From assembly GCA_001599595.1 (NCBI GenBank), contig BCHH01000016.1, forward strand, positions 429,901-493,900: 64,000 nt of DNA. Reading direction: 5' to 3'. Source of the stretch: Beverwykella pulmonaria. Its lineage: Eukaryota > Ascomycota > Dothideomycetes > Pleosporales > Melanommataceae. Of this stretch, positions 22,901 through 37,603 are shown one piece after another. The notes under the pieces are model-generated. The model had not been told where the DNA came from. It saw nothing but the letters and a program-made list of their open reading frames with translations, and did no database searches. The position numbers and the translations under genes are program-made. How positions within the stretch are numbered: position 1 is the stretch's first letter; each line of letters opens with the position of its first letter.

Positions 22901-23611
22901 GAGAAAATCTGGGTGCTTTGCTGGGTGCTCGCGGCGGTGTCCTGGGTGGAGTTCATGGGGCTACATTGCTGAGCGTGGGTAGAACGACCAGGTGTCTCAT
23001 TCTCGCTGGTATTGTGGTTGTCGTGCTGATTCTCTTTCCCGGTTCCGAGTGCTCTGGAGAAGAGGGGGAGGGGTACTGGTGAGCGGACGGCAGGTGATCG
23101 TTGTGGGGTCGCGCTCTGCGCGTCTTCGGCGATATTGAACTTGGCCTTGGCGAGGTTCTTGTGAATAGCGTTCTTGAGACTCTGCTGGGCAGGGCTTAGG
23201 CGAGGTTGCGACTTCCCCGCGAAGATGTCGCCGAGAGGCTGCTTATTATCAGTGCTGTGGTCATGCGCAGAGTGGAGAGGTAATTGTACTTGACGTGGCT
23301 CTGCGGGATTCCTCTTACGCGCCGTGCGAGGGGTCTTGCCGCGTAGCTTTCCAGGCGTCTTGAACACGTCGAGATTGCTCCTACAGCTCGTGTCAGTATT
23401 CAATGCTTAGTGAGGCAGTCGCGTAGGATACTCACTGTCCATTATGCGCGAAAATGTCCACCATGTGCTCTTGCAACCATTCTAGCTCGTTCCGGACGGT
23501 GAAGCCAAAGTCCTCCAGCTCCTGCGTGACAAGATCGCTGGCTTGCCGTCTCTCCTCGATAATCCAGTCGGCGGACCCGATGGCGGGCGCTTTGCTTCGC
23601 GTTGCAGCCAT
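19954..23611 (-). CDS. sli15: Inner centromere protein INCENP/Sli15-like
   Basis: Exons 23611-23436 and 23380-19954 with a 55-nt intron (GTGAGT..CTGTAG, branch TACTGAC); 1200 residues. The C-terminus holds a full IN-box (about residues 1105-1170): DWVNTPNLRELL, DPEQIFGP, and the RTSSAYW motif (about residues 1156-1162), whose TSS serines are Aurora kinase targets in the family. The N-terminus is a short conserved domain (SADWIIEERR..LEWLQEHM) for Survivin/Borealin-type partners; the middle is long, charged and disordered, with a Lys/Glu-rich helical stretch near KEKDIREKEARLMQRTEDK. It would scaffold the Aurora-B chromosomal passenger complex at centromeres and spindle. The start ATG at 23611 was chosen because the frame upstream is not conserved in character. 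Confidence 0.9.
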
Positions 23612-24576
23612 TGCGACCGGGTTCAAGTCGCGGTTGCGGGGTTGAGAGTTCGTGAAGGTTGGAGGTAGGAAACTGCGTCGCGGTTCGTGTGTTATGGTCC
23701 ACAACACTGCCAAGCACTAGGTCGCGGCCCGTGCGCGCCACTAGCCACCCGAGAACGACCATCCAAACTTTGGAGCCGGAGATATACAGATACACTTAGA
23801 ATAGCCTTCGAGTTGCTAATTTCTGCTACTATATAGATGCAAGAGGATCTAAAATTGCCGCTTCTATCCTTTCGCCTCTTGCCAAAAATGCTTGTATGGT
23901 CCTGGCAGTCACAGTGCTCTCTTTTTCACTGTTCGACTGCATGTTATTATGTTGGAGGAGAACTCGCCAGAGACATGACAAGATGTATGCCGTAGGCAAA
24001 AGGTTAAGTTTTCTCTGCGAAGCGTTGCTCTATCTGCGAGCAGTACTCCGTGCTTTTACGGATTTCAAACAATCCACAGACTATTTTTAATATTCTCCTT
24101 GGATGTGACTACGTGGGATAGTATACGTGTTGGCTACAAGTAAAAGCACTTTTCAGGATCTATCTGCTCTTTCTACGCGAATTTCTATGTATTAGGTGCA
24201 GCTGTCTTGCCAAATTACTTAATTCTTCTTCCTTTCGCAATTAGCAGACCTTGAAAGCTCGATTCGCTTGGAGGGGTCATCCTCTAGAAACGTGTATTGG
24301 AGGGATGCAGGCCTCCTTCCACCTCTTTCCAACGCAGCTCATATTGGTATATTCAATAACATATAGGAGGTAACACCATCGTTTGACATTGTTCTGGGAT
24401 CGCTTAGCTGTTCTGTGAGTTGCATCGCAGCCTTGAAAGTGCGATCCGCTCTTCTCCGCATCTAGAACCGAGGATGTTATTCCCGTCTCAGGCCTCAAGT
24501 CCACCGGCATCGGCCTCCATCGCAAATTATCCCTCAATCGACCAATTGAGTATTCCGTTCTCTTTTCGGGTTCACG
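23612..24576. other. Divergent promoter region between INCENP and acyl-CoA dehydrogenase genes
   Basis: About 960 bases without a supported reading frame; upstream regions of both flanking genes. Confidence 0.5.
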
Positions 24577-26310
24577 ATGGCATCAAAAGCGCTATCAAAA
24601 GCCATATCTCTTGCATATCTTCGACCTGTGGTTCGAAACACCCAACTTCATTCACCTACTGCATCCTCAAGTCTCTGGATGCAATCACGATGTTTCTCGA
24701 TAACTTCGCCGCGCCGAATAATGGAGACTTCAGGCTTCAGTCCAGAACAGCTAGATGTGCGGGAAGCTGTATTTAAGATTTGTTCCAAATATCCCGATGT
24801 TCGTCCCACTCCCTCATTGCAAGACGACTCGTTGATCGCGTGCAGGAATACTGGGCAGAACACGATGAGTCTGGTGAATACCCTCATGAGCTACACACGG
24901 ATCTTGCTAAGGATGGGTGGATTGGCATTGCATTGCCTGAAGAGCTCGGAGGCGCTGGCTTGGGCATCTCAGAGGCGACGATGATGCTTCATACTATCGC
25001 AGAGTAGGCTGCTCGAAGATTTGAATCGCATTGCTTGTACTGACAATTGGAAGGAGTGGAGCTGGAATCGCGGGCGCTCAGTCGATACATGCAAACGTTT
25101 ACGCAACGCAAGTTAGTATCCTTTATATTTGAGAAAGACAGCCTCTGATATCGTTAGCCCGTTGCGAAGTTCGCCACGCCAGAACAGAGGAAACGTATGC
25201 TTCCGGACCTGATTGCTGGCAAGTCGAGGACATGCTTCGGAGTGTACGTCTGCCTTGGTCACCCCAATGTCAGCGCCTAACAATCACAGGACGGAACCCA
25301 ATACGGGCCTCGAGACGCTGAAGCTCCGCACGTTAGCGAAGAAAGATGGCAACGACTACCTGATATCCGGACAGAAGATGTATGCACAACATACATCCAC
25401 ACCCGGACCTTACTGAAATGATCAGATGGATATCGTCCGCTCAAGTAGCCACAAAGATGGTACTCTTAGCCCGAACCACTCCTTTGGAAGAGGTCAAGAA
25501 GCCCTCGGAAGGCCTTTCGCTCTTCTTCATCGATCTTGACAAGTCTGCGCCAGGACTAGAACTAACACGCATCAAGAAGATGGGTGGACGGGCCATCGAC
25601 GCGAATGAGGTCTTCTTCGACAACTACCGCATCCCAGCCGACACGCTCATTGGCAACGAAGGCCAGGGTTTCAAAATCGTAAGTGCAAATTCCATCCCAA
25701 CAACAGACCATTGAATCGAATATCCAAGGTTCTCCACGGGATGAACGCGGAACGCTGTCTTCTTGCTGGCGAAGCCCTCGGCCTCGGCTATGTAGCATTG
25801 AAAAGAGCAGCATCCTATGCTAAAGAACGCGTGGTTTTCGGTCGTCCGATTGGGATGAACCAAGGCATTCAGCATCCTTTAGCTTCAGCATACATGCATT
25901 TAGAGGCTGCGAAACTCGCTACGTACCATGCGGCGCGGTTGTATGATAACAGTGCGGAGGACAGCTCGATTATGCAGCATGCTGTGGGTGTTGCGTGTAA
26001 TTCGGCGAAGTATTTGGCTGCGGAGGCGGCATTTACTGCGTGTGAACGTGCTGTGAGTTACTCCAACGCTCTGGGTGGAGATCTTGGTTGACTAGACGCA
26101 GGTTTTGACGCATGGTGGGATGGGGTACGCGCAAGAGTACCACGTTGAAAGATACCTTCGAGAGGTATTCGTCCCGAGGATAGCACCAGTGAGTCGAGTA
26201 AGTCGGACCAGAGCCAAAGATTGCATCGTGTAGGCAAAGCTAATGGTTAACAGGAGATGATCATGAATTACATTGGAGAGAAGGCGTTAGGTTTGCCCCG
26301 TAGCTATTAG
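24577..26310 (+). CDS. Acyl-CoA dehydrogenase, probably mitochondrial
   Basis: Nine exons: 24577-24798, 24846-25003, 25054-25111, 25158-25243, 25290-25379, 25426-25678, 25729-26052, 26102-26188, 26254-26310; 444 residues, all phases consistent, most introns only 46-50 nt. The N-terminus is basic/Ser-rich, without acid residues for about 45 positions, like a mitochondrial presequence. N-domain: KDGWIGIALPEELGGAGLGI; middle domain: TEPNTGLETL and GQKIWISSAQVATKMVLLAR; C-domain: RCLLAGEALGLGYVAL, RPIGMNQGIQHPLA, and GGMGYAQEYHVERYLRE, where Glu409 is at the position of the catalytic base of medium-chain enzymes. It would take the alpha,beta-hydrogens from an acyl-CoA using FAD and pass electrons to ETF. 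Substrate chain is not evident. Confidence 0.9.
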
Positions 26311-28743
<2,433 letters not shown>

Positions 28744-29187
28744 GGCGTCTTGGGGCTGATGCGCGGGATGGCATGGGCCGTTTGCGCCTGGGGTTGCGGT
28801 TGGGATGACCAAAATGCATTGGGAGGCGGCGGAGCAGAGATCTGATAGTAACGAAGACACGGATCAGAATGCATACACAGTGAATGAATGAGCGACGAGA
28901 GATGCTGCACCAACGTCGTGAACGGGTGGCACGTGCTTGCATAGGATATACAAATTTCCCAATCGAGGGGGCCCTGGTCGTCCATGGAATGATTCCCTGT
29001 CTCGCCACCGGACCACGGCCCCACGACAACAAATAAGGCCAAATAAGGCCATGCGCACTCGCCGCGGTGGAGCAATGTTCCGTGCTCCTGCTTGCACCTG
29101 TCCGCGCGCAAACGCCTCAACACCGCTGGAGAACGACGCCGTCCTTGCGGCTTCCCCGCAAAGCCCCTAGGCCCACCACCACCGCCC
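28744..29187. other. Short intergenic region
   Basis: 3' flank of the epimerase gene and promoter of the kinase gene; AATAAGGCCAAATAAGGCC is a short direct repeat at about 29033-29050. No gene. Confidence 0.5.
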
Positions 29188-31356
29188 ATGGACAGCGATC
29201 GCGAACGGCAGCGCAGCATGTCGCTGGTCCCCTACATCCCCGCCGAGTCGCGCGAGATCGTCCTGTACGTGTAGAAGCTTCGCATGCGCTCGATGCGGCC
29301 ATTGCGCCTCTGCTAACCGCTGCGCAGCCGCCACGGCTCTGCCGTTGTTGTGTTCGACCAGCGCTCCAAGCAACTCTCCCTCCGCGACGCCTCCCACTCC
29401 ACCGCCGTCGAGGCTACGTCATGTCCCTACTGCCACCGATCCTACAACGAGAATGACCCGAACTCGCCAGACCAGGAGGAAGGGCATGAGCATGCCGCGT
29501 TCCAGGACGCCGATGCGGGCTTTGTCAACCCAGGATACTTCCACATGCTCCGGAGGAGCCAGCCGGGGTCTGCAGAAGCGTCGCGCCCGCCGTCGCCGCA
29601 CAAACAGCTCGCACCAGCACCACTGTCGGGCCCGCGCAGGGAATTCCACACGCCGGAGGGCTCCGAGTTCGTCGGAAGCAGCCCGATCCCCTCGCGACAC
29701 CATGGCATTTCCGCAAGAGCCTTCAGCCCCAACTACTTCAAAACCTTCTTCGTCGAGGAGCGCGAACTGGGAAGAGGCGGCAAGGGCGTCGTGTTGCTCG
29801 TTCGCCATGTCCTAGACGGCGTGCCGCTGGGCCAGTTTGCGTGCAAACGAGTGCCTGTGGGTGACGACCACGAATGGCTGGAAAAAGTCCTGATCGAGGT
29901 GCAACTGCTGCAAGATCTGTCCCATCAGAATCTGGTCTCGTACCGCCATGTGTGGCTGGAGGACTTCCAGATCTCCAATTTCGGCCCGAGCGTCCCCTGC
30001 GCCTTCATCCTGCAGCAGTACTGCAATGGTGGCGACCTGCACAACTACATCTTGGAGTCGGCCAAGTCGACGGTGACCACGGAGCAGCTGAAGGAGCGCC
30101 TGCGACGGCGGTCGAAAGGCCAGCTGGATGACCCCGCGAGTGTGAACGGTCCGCGGCGAATGCCCTTTGAGGAGATCATCTCCTTCTTCAAAGACATCAC
30201 GTCCGGATTGAATCACCTGCATGCGAATGGGTACATCCACCGGGATCTGAAACCGAACAACTGTCTGCTGCATAACACCGGACGGAAAGTGCGCGTGCTG
30301 GTGAGCGACTTTGGCGAAGTGCAATCCGCAAACGTGGCCCGAAAGTCTACGGGCGCTACAGGAACCATATCCTATTGTGCACCCGAGGTCCTTCGCTCCG
30401 AGACCCCAGGAGGCCCATTAGGCAACTTCACCACCAAGTCGGACATCTTCTCACTGGGCATGATCGTCTACTTTATGTGCTTTGCACGGCTGCCCTATAG
30501 GAATGCAGATAGCATCGACGAGGACAACGAGGACCTGGATCAGCTCCGAGCAGAGATCTCTACCTGGGCGGGTTTCGATGATGAGCGACCCAAACGAACA
30601 GACCTTCCGGAGAAGCTCTATCGATCCCTGAAGCATCTGCTGGCTCTGAACCCGGACGATCGACCTGGAACGGAAGAAATCCTACAAGCCTTCAAGTCGC
30701 CCTCCGTCTTCGACGAATTCAACGGCTCTGCTGGTCCGTCATGGATGGAAGACCTGGGCCCTCGGATATCAAGAGCAGACACACCCAGCCCAACTCCCGC
30801 ACAGAACCACAGAAAGCGAAGTTCTGTCAACTATACGAGACCCGGTCGATCGAAACTCAGCGCTACGGTCATGGATCGATCACCGAGCCCGCCGCCTACG
30901 AAACCACATGTCCGCACACCCTCTCCAGAAGAGGCTTCCATAGTGCTCCGACCGAGAAAACTGAACCTTCCTCGGCCCCATGAGCCTTCCTCTCCCACAC
31001 ACTCTCCGCGCCTCATGCTGCCACCACCGCCCTCGCCCCGCCCTCGCCTCTACCAGATAGTACACAGCCCTACATTCATCAGCATCACGAAAATATTTCT
31101 TTTCTGTGCAAAAGTTTCTTCTCTCTTCAGTCCGTGTCAGCCGTATGCCGCGGATCCATGGCTCTTTTATCCGCTGCTTTGCTTTGCTTCACTGGACTTC
31201 TTGTTAATGGGGATTACGGTTCATGGAAGCCATATTGGGTTTGGGGGTTTGTGGGGCTCGGCGTTATTACTAGCGATTCATGTTTTGATTGTGAGCATGC
31301 TGCTGCGGTGGGATAGGTTGTGTCTGAGGCGAGGCGTGGCTTGGGTTGAGGATTGA
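29188..31356 (+). CDS. iks1: Iks1-type serine/threonine protein kinase
   Basis: Exons 29188-29264 and 29328-31356 (63-nt intron, branch TGCTAACC); 701 residues. The N-terminus has the IVLRHGSAVVVFD segment and a CPYC zinc-knuckle (residues 58-61) typical of Iks1. Kinase domain about residues 167-455: Gly-rich loop GRGGKGVV (~174-181), ATP lysine in ACKRV (~199), HRDLKPNN (~330-337), DFG at ~353 followed by GEVQ, APE at ~377. The C-terminus, after a Pro/Ser-rich linker, has three or four hydrophobic segments (from about 600 on: ISITKIFLFCAKVSSLF, PLLCFASLDFLLMGITV, SALLLAIHVLIVSMLL), a membrane-anchored arrangement also found in fungal Iks1 proteins. Target proteins are not known from sequence. 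Confidence 0.88.
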
Positions 31357-31893
31357 CTGTGAGTGGGCATGGATTGGTCCCGAATTCGGAATGAATGGTA
31401 GAGGAAGGGGTGTATTTGTAACGCTTCGGCATAGGGGAGCGGTGTCTCAACGAAAACTACGAGGGAATGAATGTCAAGATATCATAATAATAGCCTACCT
31501 TTCTCATAGGACCTGTTTGATTTCTCAACGTAAGTCACTCACAATTGCCTGATTCCTGTTTGATCCACGAATCAAACCCCTTGTTCATCCATTCAGTTGT
31601 TGACTTCTCCCGAGTCCCTCGAGAGCAGGTCACCAACCCAAACATAGCAACGCCCGCGTCTATCTAGACCCGCCTTTCATCCTCCTCGAGGATTTCATGG
31701 TTGCTCAACAGACGAAGTGGTTGGCTCCATGGTCAGCGGCGCAACGAGGCTAATCAAGGCCAGCAAATATAAATGCACCTCTTCACATCTTTAACATCCA
31801 TAACATCTAACTTTTTCACCCGTCAGCATTACTATCTCAACAACAGCATTTTCCAGGATCTAGCCTGCATTCGATAGCAACAACACCAACGCC
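31357..31893. other. Intergenic with a retained TATA-type promoter for the permease relic
   Basis: TATAAAT at 31768-31774, followed by a C/A-rich leader, stands 120 nt before the ATG at 31894. The promoter therefore looks better preserved than the gene it served. Confidence 0.45.
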
Positions 31894-33050
31894 ATGGGTC
31901 TCCTCACCCCTCTCCTAGTTCTCACAGCTCTCCTTTTTGTCTCTGTTCAAGAAATCCCGGTCGAGCACTTGAAACCCAGGCCGTTTATTCTCAATAATTT
32001 CTTCGAGGAGCAGGAGGTCTGGCGCAATATCCCCGGCCTTGTCGATATTTTGGCTCAAAATGTAACTCTGGAGGGGCTGGTGTACGAGTGTTGCGTTGTA
32101 ATGAGGATGCAGAGGTATGCCAAGTTATCGTTACGGAAGGCGGTACGTTGTCCCCCCTTTAGTAGTGGTAATAATTATTGGATAGAAATTAATGCTGCGT
32201 TGTCTACAGCTGCACTCACAGATTCGTCAAAGTTCGACTTGACTTCGACGTACTTCCTGGTCGCGGGGTGAATTCGATCAACCCGAAACTGGGGATGCTG
32301 GAGAGCGTGACGTTTGCGGGGCTCGCGATGTAGTTCGGGCTGCAGCATGAGATACTCTCCTTCTCTTCCTCTTCTATATCTGGGTATTTCCCCCTCGGTA
32401 CCTCAAAAACGTCTACTCTCATTGCCTCCGCCTACCCTACATTCATGCTCGGCACTCACGTCTTTGCGCTCAATGACGCCCTCTGGAATATTGTTTTTGA
32501 GTACGCGAAACGCGCTATCCTAAAGGACAGTGATGAGGCGATGGTGTATTACTCCTACTACTAGACGCAAACAAACGTCTACTAAGCTGGTGCGAGTCCA
32601 CCAGGCGTCTTGGCGTGCGATGCGGTGACGGGGGATACGTGGTATGCCGGCTCGAAGTTCGGCGAGGCTATCGAGCAGTATGTTGAACTCATTCCTAATG
32701 GAACGGTGGAATCTGGTATAGCTGTATAGGAGGATAGCGCTATACTCGGTGCCCTCCTCCGTGGTACTATGGCGAAGCGTGTGGATTTCAATCGCGTGGT
32801 GTTTATGCGCACTGGGGGAGATTTTGATAGGGAGTACGAAGGCCAGGAATCTATCGAAAACCTCATGGGTGAGAGAAGACGTGCGGGTCCTGCGTTGGTT
32901 GACATTATACTTGCGGGCGGCAAAGCGGTTAATGGGATTCTGGGCAATTGGATAGGGGATTTGAGATGGGGTTTGAGTTGACGGGTTATATGGGGGATAT
33001 CCAAAGGACTTTGGGGCGTCTGCCTGCTTTTGGGTTAGGAAAAAAAGAAG
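31894..33050 (+). pseudogene. Purine nucleoside permease (NUP family) pseudogene
   Basis: Pieces of a NUP-family protein are found in order but in different frames: signal-like start, EVW..IPGLVDILAQNVTLEGL; then, after a frameshift near 32080, CNEDAEVCQVIVTEGG; an intron with good ends (GTACGT..GGATAG); INAALSTA..FDLTSTYFLVAG; frameshift with TGA at about 32269; GVNSINPKLGMLESVTFAGLAM, TAG at 32331; GYFPLGTSK..FALNDALWNIVFEYAK; TAG 32562, TAA 32583; SPPGVLACDAVTGDTWYAGS, TAG 32727; LRGTMAKRVDFNRVVFMRT, LVDIILAGGKAVNGILGNW; and after a last shift near 32950, YMGDIQRTLGRLPAFG. Intact relatives move purine nucleosides across the plasma membrane. At least three shifts and five stops make function impossible. 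Confidence 0.88.
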
Positions 33051-33949
33051 TATTAGAGAGTGGAGGTGGCGGGATATTTTGAGTGTAGATAGGGGTTTAA
33101 CTTGATTGGGATATTTGTTTTCTTGATTGAGGAGGTGTGAATGGACGGATCACCTTGCCTGTGTTGGATGTTAGGTACGAACTTGGTATATATGGTTTGA
33201 CACTTCTGATGGGCGTCTGGGGATGTTGCATTGACTAAAGTTTGGGGTAGACAGCGGTTATAGATGAGCCATGAATCTGTTCTACGAATATAGAGGTTTG
33301 TATTCATATTCAAATCCTTCAATGGTCTAGATGGAAACGGATCTGTGAGTGTGGTACGAGATTGCCTCATAGAGGAGACTAGCACCTTGAAAGTATTACT
33401 AGATAATACTCTGAGGCTAGAAATTTAGAAAGGAGCTGGAGAGTGCTTCTGTCAGACACGGCAGTATGCAATGAAGTGAGGTTAATCGTTTGCCATGTTC
33501 CATGAATCGACTAGCTTTCTATTTCGCATGTGACATGGAAAGGGATAAAGGAAAATAGATGCGCAATTGGAAATGGGAATGTAGCAGGGTTTGTGAGCGT
33601 GTGTCGCCCATGAAGGTGGTTGGGATGAACGTCGCTGATTGGTGGAGTGCGCACGGACGCGCCCTCGAAAACCGTTGGCTAGAACGGCTTAGCGTCGGCA
33701 CTTTGTGTGTTTACCTCCGATGTTGTTGCTCGACTTTCGACACGCTCCTGCATCTTCAATTATACATTGCACTTTCCGCCTCACCCACCAGGTCCCTCAA
33801 TTGACCGTGGCTTGGATAGTCTCTTTGGACACCTTTCCCTCACTGAAGCCATACATAGGAAGCATCCCTTTTCTATCGCCTACAATTGTATCTGTATCGC
33901 GACACGTCTGTAACCGCCTTTCTAGCGTTCGAGCATTGGCATTCACTCG
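33051..33949. other. Intergenic, promoter of the Ppc89 gene
   Basis: No supported gene; the last 250 bases form a C/T-rich leader before the ATG at 33950. Confidence 0.5.
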
Positions 33950-36900
33950 ATGCAATCCTCACCACCGGGCAGCGAGGGGAAAGCACGAGCTATCCGAGAA
34001 CTTTCCCGCAGCCTGAGCCACAGCCCGCGATCCATCCCTTCATTATCGCCGCCGGCCAGCGACTCGAATCCCACACAGCAATTCGACCTCGACGCCGATA
34101 CGTCCAACTTCTTCGACAACGACGACGTGTTGATGTCCACGCAGCACAACTTCGACGAAGAGACAAACACACTACCACAATACCGCGCCATTCGTTCTAC
34201 AGCCAAGAAAATGACCAGCTGGCAACCGCACCGTTCGGAGGCGGTCGCGCCCAACACATCCATGGTCGCGAAGGAATTCAGAGACTTCGATCAGAGCATG
34301 TCTGACGAAGAGTCCATGTCGCTGGAGCAGGCTCGTGGCGCCCCCCACAGCAACCGCAACACGCCGGTCAGCTCGTCTTTCCAAGCATTCAACAACCTCT
34401 ACGACGTCACACCGCCCTCGACACGCGCTCGCAAGTCCCATATCTCCGAGACAGGAAGCCTTCGGCGCGACGCCCAGATCCGACGCGCTTCGCGCAACGA
34501 AGCAGAAACCGCGTCCCCGCGCCCTGCAAGCACGCGCAATTCGCCCGCAATGCCCGCAAACCAAGAGCGCAAGCGCGCTTCACTTGCACAAATACACGCG
34601 AAGGTATCCGAAGATGAGTCCTCTTTGACGCAACAGCGACCCCCCACAATGACCTTCCAAACGACCAAGAATACGCGATGGGGCGGCCCACGGAGTCGTG
34701 ACTCTTCCCTTCAACTGGACGGCACAGTTGACCCTGCCTCACGCATGGACGGTACGCCCCGATCAAGGCCGGTGACTGCCCACACTGCGACCGCGCAGTC
34801 TTTCGTGCTTCCCAACCTCCCGAACCTTACCGAACTGGTCTCGGGTATCTTTGAAGACGGGACGCCCGTGTTCTCAAAGAACGCACCTTCTCGAACGCGA
34901 TTTGGCGTCCCTCGTAGCAATGGGCGTGCTGGAAACCGCCAGCCCTCTCACATCCCGATCGATAGTGTCCCAATTCCCGACGAGGAGAAAGCCATCTTCG
35001 CCGCTCTTCAGCTGTTGCAGGATAAGGTGGCTCAGATGGAGCACGAGCGTGCGGAGGCCGAGAAGAAGATCGAAAAGCAGGAACTGGAGATGATCGAACT
35101 GAGAATTGCCAGCCAGGCTCAAGATAGGCTTCGACGAAGCGACAGCGCACTGGGCTCTACAGATGGCGAGGGCACTGGAAAGGGTAGCTGGAAGGTCGAG
35201 AAGACGCGTAGGTGTACATGGACCGATATTGCCTGGAGGTACTAACATATCCTAGGACTTGACACGACTGTACAGACCCTTCGCACCAAGCTGGACCGAT
35301 CCGAGCGAAAGGTCGCCGTGTTTGACATCGAGAAAAAGCGACTAAACTCCGAACGAGACAACATGGCAGCTCAGCTGGGGGTGGCGTTCCAAAACTTTGA
35401 AGAAATCAAGTTGGACAACCAGGCTTTGCGCAATGAGAACGACACCCTTCGTCAAGAAGTTGACTCCCTCCGGTCCGAAAACGAGTCTCTCCGCGATCAA
35501 TTAGAGCAAGAACAGATGCAGCACCGTGACGAGACTGTCCAGCTAAAGCGACAAGTTGACCAGAGCCAGAACGCTACCCAAAAGGAAAATGCTACCCTCC
35601 GGGCTGAGTTGGCCCGGGTTCGTGACCAACATGATGAGAACACACAGCACTTAGCTAGGAAGGAAGCCGAGCTCCGAAAGGCGCGTAAGGACCAGATCGA
35701 ATATGCTAGGCTCAAGGCCGACAATGAGGCGCTGAAAGCACAGATGGCGAGCTTGAAAGCTAGACGCGAAGAGGAAAATCAGCGCTGGGCTGATCGGGAA
35801 GCCGCCTTGAAGGACAGGGTCGAGCGGCGTGATGAGACGATCCGCCATTTCCAAGACATGACACAAGAGCAGACAAATGACGCCATGCGACTCGACAACG
35901 ACAATCTTCGGAAGGAGCTTGCTCAAATGAGTGCCCAGCAAGAGGAGGAGAACCAGCGATGGGCTAGGAAAGAGGCCGAGCTCAAGCGCAAGGTTGAAAA
36001 ACGAGAGGGTGCCGCGAGGCAGATGCAGGATATGACCCGTGAGATTCTGAGCATCCGGCAGGCAAACGATCAATTTGTCACTATGTCCGGCCCTGTGTCA
36101 GAGGACCAGGAGAATATGTCTGAAGACGCTGTCTCACGAAAGTCGAATTACCGACGGGAGGAGAACACTCGCACTCGCATCCGGAACCGTGTTCAACAAG
36201 AAGTCCGCAATAGCAGGGCTGTGAACGCACCTCAGCCTTCCAGCTTCATCAATGAGACCCCGCGAAAGTCAATCAAGATCTCCAGGACCTCGCATCGGGC
36301 CACTCTGCCAGCAGACCCTAGACGAAGCGTATCTGTTCCAATGTCGAATGGTAAGCACCCCGATGGCAATAGCGATACAGAGTCTACCACGGATCTCTCT
36401 CTCGCACCTTGCGGAACTCTGTATGCCAAACGTGATGGTGCTTCGACAAAGCCCCGTGCATCAACTGTAGAACCACCGGCCCCTCTGGATCTTACCGAGT
36501 TGAGCTTCATCGATGGCGACCAGATCGCTCAGCTTCGACGCACTCTGGAGGAGGAGAGAGCTGCCATGCGCAGTCGGGCTTCGTCCGTTCCATTGGTGCG
36601 ACAGACTCGGGAAGACACCGTTCGGTCTGAGCGACAAGCTGAGGAGCACACCTCGCGTTCTGAGCGACAGCATCGGGAGGACACTGTCCAATCTGTCGCT
36701 TCCATCAAGAGCACCCGTCGCCCATCATTGCCGCGGAAGTCATCCTTGAAGGACATGACTGAGAAGACGAACTTGACCGAGTTTGAAGACCTCACTGGTA
36801 TCTCCAACCACAGCACTGCAGCGGCGGAGCGAACAGAGACCAAGCAATCGATTACTGATGCTTCCCTGCTCAGCAATACGAGCCGTCGACGCCGTAGTGT

Positions 36901-37603
36901 TCCCACTGAGATGACCTCGGCGTTCATTGTCCCAGATATCAAGATTAGCGCTCGCAAGCAAAGCAACACAGTGCTCGGACTCCCTCAGAACGCTGATGAC
37001 CGGACTCACGACAATGACAACTGTATCGTATGCCGCCGTACCCAGTCCAGCAATTGTGAGAACTCTCTCCGCATCCCCAAACTCATCCCCGCGTCTTCCC
37101 GTATGCCCGATGATGTCGATGCCACCCTTCGCCCCTCAAGGTCACCAAAGGAGGCCCTTGCACTGGTTGTGAAAGAGCTGCACGACGAACGCGCGCACCT
37201 CCACATGGAGCTCGCCGTCACCCGCGCGCTTCTCGAAGCTCACGACGTGAGTCTGGGTATGAAGAAGCGCACTGAAATCAACAATCGCATCATGGACTTA
37301 CTCCGCCTCATCGAGATCAAAGACACGCAAATCTACCACCTTTACGACGTGCTAGAAGGCCAAAACGACAACGAATTGACCGAACAAAACGTTGAAGATC
37401 TGACACGGGAGATTCGCGCTGAGGAAGACAATATCACTGGCGCGGGAGCGAAGAAGGGCAAGGAAAAAAAAGTCACGATCCAGAGCTATATTGACAGCGA
37501 GAGTGAGCATAGCGGCTTGAGTGGCGATGATGAGGAATTACCCTGGGAAGGGTTCGAGGAGACGGCTAGTCAGAATTTGACGGGGATGGTTGGTGCGTAT
37601 TAG
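33950..37603 (+). CDS. ppc89: Spindle-pole-body protein Ppc89 (Cep57-like localisation domain)
   Basis: Exons 33950-35207 and 35256-37603 with a 48-nt intron carrying a perfect TACTAAC branch; 1201 residues. Disordered N-terminal ~340 residues, then a long coiled coil (about 345-700) rich in Glu/Gln/Arg/Leu with repeated KREEENQRWA.KEAELK-like units, a disordered Ser-rich part with repeated RSERQ..EDTV blocks, a CIVCRR Cys pair (~1025), and a conserved C-terminal helical region EALALVVKELHDERAHLHME .. KKRTEINNRIMDLLRLIEIK .. QIYHLYDVLEGQ, which fits the Cep57/Ppc89 centrosome-localisation and microtubule-binding type. In fission yeast Ppc89 anchors the SIN scaffold at the spindle pole body. 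Orthology is by domain pattern, not full alignment. Confidence 0.82.

Noticed and set aside
24577..26310. Two separate short genes in the acyl-CoA dehydrogenase region
   Set aside because: The short frames join perfectly in phase through nine exons into one complete dehydrogenase.
33886..34305. 139-codon frame overlapping the start of ppc89
   Set aside because: Shadow of the long ppc89 frame in another phase.
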